Below the pieces are notes generated by a model. It searched no databases. It was given only the letters and a program-made list of their open reading frames with translations, and was not told the origin of the DNA. Shown here piece after piece: positions 59,569 through 64,000 of a stretch of 64,000 nt of DNA (positions are counted from its first letter, which is position 1; every line of letters starts with the position of its first letter). This DNA comes from Kibdelosporangium banguiense (GTDB lineage Bacteria; Actinomycetota; Actinomycetes; Mycobacteriales; Pseudonocardiaceae), in assembly GCF_017876405.1 (NCBI RefSeq), contig NZ_JAGINW010000001.1, positions 11,731,203 through 11,795,202 of the forward strand, given 5' to 3'. The position numbers were made by a program, and so were the translations under genes.

Positions 59569-60702
59569 GTGCGAAGACGAAATATGGCAAGGGCGGCCTT
59601 AGCCGCAGTCGTGGCGCTTCTGGTCAGTCCGGCGGTCGCCGCCGCCGATGTCGCCCCGCCCGCGAAAGTCACCTCCAACTTCGAGACCTACTGGGGCGTC
59701 AGCCTGAACCGGGACTGTGGTTACTCCCAGTCGCTGGCGGGCAACCAAAGCTTCTGGCTCTTCTGCGACACCGCGTGGAACGACTTCAACGGCGGGCATT
59801 TCATCACCGGCTCCACCGCGGCAGTCGGGCCGCACACCGCCGGTCTGGTACCCACGAAACTGAATGAACTACCGACACCGCCCGGAGCGCCACGTCCTCA
59901 GCCCTACAACGGTGGCCCAGAACAGTTCCTGCCCACTCCCACCGGGTTGCTCAACCCAGCAGGGCAGCCGTGCACACCGAACACCACCCAGTACCCGGCT
60001 TCCTGGATCACCGGCCTGACCCGGGACCCGGCGTCGAGCAACCTGCTGATCACGTACTCCGACCTGTGTGTCACAAACACCGCAACACCTTTCCTCACCC
60101 AGCGCTACGGAATCGCTGAGTACAACCCCACGACCAACACCGTTCTGGCACGGACGACTGTCATGTCCACCACGGGAACACAGCTCCCGGCCGCGCAAAT
60201 CCTTGGCTCGCCAGTGATTTCCGGCGGGAATCTGTACCTGTACGGCTACGAGTGCACAAGTTGGTTCTCTGGGGTGTGTGCCACCGGAAACACCTACGCC
60301 GCACGCGTACCGGCCAACCCTCAGTCGTGGCGCTCGTCTTCGGCGTACGTCTGGTACACCAACACCCAAGGCGGTACGTCGAACAAACCCGCGGACGCGC
60401 GCAATGTCATCGCGTCCGCGCCCTCGGCAGTCTCCATGCACGATTTCAGCCCGGTGGGCCGCGGCTTCATCGCCATCGTGCAGAAGGACGTGGCCGGTGG
60501 CTTCGAACTCTGGCAGGCCACCAGCCCGGCGGGCCCGTGGACCCGCCGCAGCACAGGGAAAGTCCCCTGCTCGGGAGGTGCGGGCAACGACCTCTGCCGC
60601 GCGCTGACCGGGCACGTGCAGCTGTCCACCAGCAGCCAGCTGATGCTCAGTTACTTCAACCCCGCCAGCGCCCACGTGGAGGCAGCCACCTTCCCCTGGT
60701 GA
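59569..60702 (+). CDS. Secreted protein, propeller-like, unknown function (377 aa)
   Basis: The start is GTG at 59569 behind AAGGA (an ATG at 59584 is next). A signal peptide ends near VAAADV. The mature protein has recurring GGNLYLYGYEC, FWLFCDTAWNDFNGG and LLITYSDLCV strands, and cysteines in NRDCGYS, PCTPNT, GYECTSW, GVCATG, PCSGG and DLCRAL. This resembles a five-bladed propeller of the DUF4185/GH43-like sort, which I cannot confirm. It is divergent from the serine hydrolase operon. Confidence 0.7.
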   Translation: MRRRNMARAALAAVVALLVSPAVAAADVAPPAKVTSNFETYWGVSLNRDCGYSQSLAGNQSFWLFCDTAWNDFNGGHFITGSTAAVGPHTAGLVPTKLNELPTPPGAPRPQPYNGGPEQFLPTPTGLLNPAGQPCTPNTTQYPASWITGLTRDPASSNLLITYSDLCVTNTATPFLTQRYGIAEYNPTTNTVLARTTVMSTTGTQLPAAQILGSPVISGGNLYLYGYECTSWFSGVCATGNTYAARVPANPQSWRSSSAYVWYTNTQGGTSNKPADARNVIASAPSAVSMHDFSPVGRGFIAIVQKDVAGGFELWQATSPAGPWTRRSTGKVPCSGGAGNDLCRALTGHVQLSTSSQLMLSYFNPASAHVEAATFPW

Positions 60703-60710
60703 CAGGGCAC

Positions 60711-60743
60711 GGGAGCGGGTGCGTCGCAGTGCGGCCCGCTCCC
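60711..60743 (+). terminator. Hairpin after the secreted protein gene
   Basis: GGGAGCGGG pairs perfectly with CCCGCTCCC (9 bp, 15-nt loop), 8 nt past the stop. There is no T tract. Confidence 0.6.
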
Positions 60744-60797
60744 AGGCCCAGGCCGTACCATGATCCGGCCGGACGAAGTGAGCCCCAGGGAGTCGTA

Positions 60798-61613
60798 GTG
60801 ACGTATCCGCCGCAACAGCCGTCTCACTCCGGGACGACACCGCCCGCGAAATCCAGAACAGGATTGATCATCGGGGTTGTGGTGGCGGTGGTGGTCGCGC
60901 TGGGCGGAGTCGCGGCCTGGCTGCTGTGGCCGGCCGAGCAAACCGCGGGTACTGCTGTTGGAGGCTCGACGAAGGCCACTCCTCGTACCACCGACGCGCT
61001 GCCCTCAGCGGCCACGTGTTCATACTCGCGAATGCCCGAGGACCCCGCGGCCAAGGACGTCGGCCAGCCCACCAACGGCAAGGCCCAGTCCAGCGGAACC
61101 GTGCAGGTCACGTTGAAGACCGACCAGGGTGACATCGCACTGGCCCTGGACCGCGCCAAGGCGCCCTGCACCGTGCAGAGCTTCCTGTTCCTGGTCGGCA
61201 AGAAGTACTTCGACGGCACGCCCTGCCACCGGATCACCACGGCTGCCGAGTTCAAAGTGCTGCAGTGCGGCGACCCGACCGGAACCGGCCGAGGCGGGCC
61301 GGGCTACAAGTTCGGCGACGAACTGCCCAAGGACCTGCAACGAATCGACGCGGAGCGAGTGACCTACCCGACCGGCACCGTGGCCATGGCCAATGCCGGT
61401 CCCGGCACCAACGGCAGCCAGTTCTTCCTGGTGTACGGCAACACCCCGCTGCCCCCGAACTACTCCGTGTTCGGCGCCTACAGCGCCCCTGCCCAGGCGG
61501 TCATCGACAAGGTGGCCGCGGGCGGTGTCAGCGCCGGGCCGGACAGCCTGGGGCCCGAGGACGGCAAACCGAACACACCGATCAACATCCAGCAGGCCAC
61601 GACCGCGGGCTGA
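60798..61613 (+). CDS. Membrane-anchored cyclophilin-type peptidyl-prolyl isomerase
   Basis: The GTG at 60798 follows AGGGA, giving 271 residues. A short Pro-rich cytoplasmic start (TYPPQQPSHSG) precedes one membrane segment (LIIGVVVAVVVALGGVAAWL, about 24-43). The extracellular cyclophilin domain carries KYFDGTPCHRI, GRGGPGYKFGDE, TVAMANAGPGTNGSQFFLVY and YSVFGAY. The family's catalytic Arg is present in CHRI. It assists folding of exported proteins at the outer membrane face. Confidence 0.92.
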   Translation: MTYPPQQPSHSGTTPPAKSRTGLIIGVVVAVVVALGGVAAWLLWPAEQTAGTAVGGSTKATPRTTDALPSAATCSYSRMPEDPAAKDVGQPTNGKAQSSGTVQVTLKTDQGDIALALDRAKAPCTVQSFLFLVGKKYFDGTPCHRITTAAEFKVLQCGDPTGTGRGGPGYKFGDELPKDLQRIDAERVTYPTGTVAMANAGPGTNGSQFFLVYGNTPLPPNYSVFGAYSAPAQAVIDKVAAGGVSAGPDSLGPEDGKPNTPINIQQATTAG

Positions 61614-61734
61614 CAGTCCCTTATGGATTAGCCGACCGGTTGGACAATAACAGTCCTTTTGGCGGAAGCCGTCCGGCGGGATCAGCTGTGACACTGAATC
61701 GAGGTGATCAGGTCCAGCCGATCCTGGAGGTCGC

Positions 61735-64000
61735 GTGCGCAGCAGAACGGTTCCGTTCCTCGTCTCCGTAACGTTGGCGCTCACCATGGCGGCCGCGACC
61801 CAGGTCCAGGCCGCCGAATCCGGGCCGGTCCCGCAGGTGACACCGGCACCGCAGGACATCCGCCGCAGCGGCCCGGACATCGTCGTGGGCAGCCAGGTGG
61901 AAGTGGTCGCCACGGCCGCCACCGATCCGGCCGCGCTCAGCCTGCTCGACAGCGTCCTGCGCCAGCAGGGTGTGCGCAGTGTCAACGTCCGCGCCAACGC
62001 CTCGGGCAGCACCCCGCTGACGATCCACTTAGGACCTGCCGATCGGCCGGACATCGCATCGGCACTAGGCCGGACGCTGGTCCCCCAGCACCCCGAAGGC
62101 AGCGCGATCGCCGTCACCAGCCGACACGGATCACTGGTCGGCACCGTCGCGCTCGGCGGCACCGACCCGGCCGGTCAGTACTACGCCGTGCAGACCTTGC
62201 GGCAGTTGTTCGTGGGAAGCCCGTACCGGCGGCACATCGCCGGGGTCACGATCAGCGACTACCCCGCCATGCCGTTGCGCGGCACGATCGAGGGCTTCTA
62301 CGGCTCGCCCTGGACCCACCAGGAGCGGCTTGACCAGCTCGCTTTCTACGGCGACGTCAAGGCGAACACCTACATCTACGCGCCCAAGGACGATCCCTAC
62401 CACCGCGATCGCTGGCGTGATCCGTACCCGCAGGCCAAGCTCGCCGAACTCGACCAACTGGTCGATGTGGCCGCGTCCCACCACGTCCGGTTCACGTACG
62501 CGATCTCGCCCGGGACTTCCATCTGCTACTCAAGTCAGTCCGACCGTGCGGCACTCACCCGCAAGCTGCAAGCGATGTACGACCTCGGCGTGCGTGCCTT
62601 CTCCATTCCGCTGGACGACATCAGCTACACCCGCTGGAACTGCACGGCCGATCAGACCACATACGGATCGCCGGGGCGTGCGGCGGCCGCCCGGGCCCAG
62701 GTCTCGCTGCTCAACGACGTACAGCGGAATTTCCTCGCCACCCACCCCGGTTCGTATCCGCTGCAGATGGTCCCGACCGAGTACGGCGACCTCACCGACA
62801 CCGCGTACAAGCAGGTGATCCGGACGACGCTCGACCCCGCTGTGCTGGTGATGTGGACCGGGACGGACGTCATTCCGCCCAGCATCACCGTCGCCCAGGC
62901 GCGCAGTGCCTCGCAACTGTTCGGGCGCAACGTCTTCGTCTGGGACAACTACCCGGTGAACGACTACGCCCAGGCCGCCGGCCGGTTGCTGCTCGCGCCG
63001 TACGACCATCGTGAGGCAGGGCTGTCCGATCACCTGGCGGGCATCGTGGCGAACCCGATGAACCAGGCCGCGGCGAGCAAGGTCGCCATCTTCACCATGG
63101 CCGACTTCATGTGGAACGACCGCGCCTACAACCGTGACGTCAGCTGGACGCAGGCGGCGAAGTACCTGTCGGCAGCCAACCCCGACGCACTGCTGCTTTT
63201 CTTTGACCTCAACCATCTCGCGCCGACCTTCGGCCCACAACCGTGGCAGCCGCAGGCGCCCGCGCTCCGCGCGTTGGTGGATTCGTTCTGGGCCGGTGAT
63301 CCCAGGCTTCGAGCGTACGTCCAGCGCATGACGCAGGCCCCGACGGCAATCCGGGCCTCAGTGAGCGACAAGGCGTTCCTCAGCGACGCGTCGAACTGGC
63401 TGGACGCCACCGAACTGTGGGCAGGCGCCATGAACAGCGGCCTCAACACACTGGACGCGATCGCCGCAGGCGACCGCGCCGCAGCCGCCCAGGCCCGCCG
63501 ACGAATGGACACCCAGGCAAGCGCGGCAGGCAAGATCCGCTCAGTGCCAGGCGAAAACCGCGTCGAAGGCGTCGTCCAGATCGGCGACGGCGTGATCGAC
63601 GTCTTCCTCGACCGAGTACGCGCCAAACACGACGAGTTCAGCGGCCAGATCCCCCTGACCAACCTCTCCCAGGGCAAGCAGGCGACCCAGATCTCGGACT
63701 ACGCACCGGAATACACCGCTGCCCGATCCGTGGACGGCAACCTCTCCGACTTCTCGACCACATCAGGCGCCGAGGTCCAACCATGGTGGCAGGTCGACCT
63801 GGGCGCAGTCGCCAACATCGAGACCATCAGGGTCTACAACCGCGTCGACTGCTGCGCCGAACGCGTACGGAACTACTACGTACTGGCATCGCCGACCCCA
63901 TTCCCGGCAACCCTCAGCCAAGCCCTGACCACCCCAGGCGTGGTCAGCCACCTCGAAACCGCCCAGGCCGAACGCCCGACCACGATCAATCTGCCCGCCT
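61735..64000 (+). CDS. Secreted GH84 beta-N-acetylglucosaminidase with discoidin domain, 3' end cut off
   Basis: GTG at 61735 follows GGAGG; 755 residues are visible and the frame stays open. A signal peptide (to about 30) is followed by a GH84 N-terminal domain, then GTIEGFYGSPWTHQERL and FSIPLDDISYTRWNC (catalytic Asp pair), as in NagJ-type O-GlcNAcases/hyaluronidases. The visible end (from about residue 640) is an F5/8 type C (discoidin) carbohydrate-binding domain with SVDGNLSDFSTTS, WWQVDLGAV and IETIRVYNRVD. It removes GlcNAc from glycans or glycoproteins outside the cell. A TTA codon lies at 62029-62031. Confidence 0.9.
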   Translation, partial: MRSRTVPFLVSVTLALTMAAATQVQAAESGPVPQVTPAPQDIRRSGPDIVVGSQVEVVATAATDPAALSLLDSVLRQQGVRSVNVRANASGSTPLTIHLGPADRPDIASALGRTLVPQHPEGSAIAVTSRHGSLVGTVALGGTDPAGQYYAVQTLRQLFVGSPYRRHIAGVTISDYPAMPLRGTIEGFYGSPWTHQERLDQLAFYGDVKANTYIYAPKDDPYHRDRWRDPYPQAKLAELDQLVDVAASHHVRFTYAISPGTSICYSSQSDRAALTRKLQAMYDLGVRAFSIPLDDISYTRWNCTADQTTYGSPGRAAAARAQVSLLNDVQRNFLATHPGSYPLQMVPTEYGDLTDTAYKQVIRTTLDPAVLVMWTGTDVIPPSITVAQARSASQLFGRNVFVWDNYPVNDYAQAAGRLLLAPYDHREAGLSDHLAGIVANPMNQAAASKVAIFTMADFMWNDRAYNRDVSWTQAAKYLSAANPDALLLFFDLNHLAPTFGPQPWQPQAPALRALVDSFWAGDPRLRAYVQRMTQAPTAIRASVSDKAFLSDASNWLDATELWAGAMNSGLNTLDAIAAGDRAAAAQARRRMDTQASAAGKIRSVPGENRVEGVVQIGDGVIDVFLDRVRAKHDEFSGQIPLTNLSQGKQATQISDYAPEYTAARSVDGNLSDFSTTSGAEVQPWWQVDLGAVANIETIRVYNRVDCCAERVRNYYVLASPTPFPATLSQALTTPGVVSHLETAQAERPTTINLPA

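Noticed and set aside
61704..62818. Short + strand frames within the GH84 gene
   Set aside because: They lie out of frame with the continuous GH84 reading frame, which runs from 61735 to the window end.
1..64000. tRNA, rRNA, transposase, integrase or replication origin
   Set aside because: No sequence with the needed arms, motifs or terminal repeats was found by reading; a dedicated search was not possible.

Overview
The window is high-GC DNA with G/C-ending codons, frequent GTG and some TTG starts, ATGA/TGATG gene overlaps and many secreted proteins. Together with F420-type flavoenzymes, a SARP regulator, GAF-ANTAR and LGFP proteins, this points to a filamentous actinomycete, probably of the Pseudonocardiales (Amycolatopsis/Kibdelosporangium-like; the genus is inference). 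It reads as chromosomal accessory DNA. I saw no rRNA, tRNA, CRISPR array, transposase or phage genes.

Layout. 1-7.1 kb: an MmcQ/YjbR protein (cut by the left edge) and a dienelactone hydrolase, a GT39-like mannosyl transferase, an EamA exporter with an AraC regulator, a small RNA-ligase-like protein behind a perfect 19-bp palindrome, a Pro/Tyr-rich surface protein and an ADP-ribosylglycohydrolase. 7.4-15.5 kb: a cupin divergent from a SsuABC-type ABC importer, a PEP-mutase-like enzyme, VOC, DUF6221 and TM proteins, a remnant of a secreted hydrolase, and an operon of acyl-CoA-dehydrogenase-like flavoenzyme, F420 (LLM) oxidoreductase and HxlR regulator. 15.5-26.9 kb: a large secreted sugar-dehydrogenase/PKD/LGFP protein, an Xaa-Pro peptidase, S4, GH46 chitosanase, GAF-ANTAR, TetR, FBP, VOC, GH6 cellulase and a ferric-reductase-like flavocytochrome. 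27.7-35.1 kb: a SARP with a TTA codon, then secreted or unknown proteins, one of them frameshifted. 35.2-40.6 kb: histidine phosphatase, TetR/SDR pair, a GNAT enzyme translationally coupled to a divergent IF-1, a patatin and a small membrane protein.

40.0-48.2 kb looks like an uncharacterised catabolic locus. It holds an Nramp-like transporter with a small membrane partner, an IclR regulator, an amidohydrolase/deaminase, a DoxX protein, an intradiol ring-cleavage dioxygenase and, divergently, a CaiB/BaiF CoA-transferase coupled to a citryl-CoA-lyase-like enzyme. CGGAC/GTCCG palindromes lie in its control regions. 48.2-51.6 kb holds two divergent TetR/F420-enzyme pairs, each with an inverted-repeat operator candidate, a DUF574-type methyltransferase and a truncated PH-domain remnant.

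51.6-59.4 kb is the most unusual part: a Tc-toxin-A-like gene (VRP1 N-terminus, long helical body, hemopexin repeats) whose C-terminal GNAT domain lies one nucleotide out of frame. Directly upstream is an overlapping operon of serine beta-lactamase-like hydrolase, sensor kinase and LuxR response regulator. 59.6 kb to the end: a secreted propeller-like protein, an anchored cyclophilin and a GH84 N-acetylglucosaminidase with a discoidin domain, cut by the right edge.
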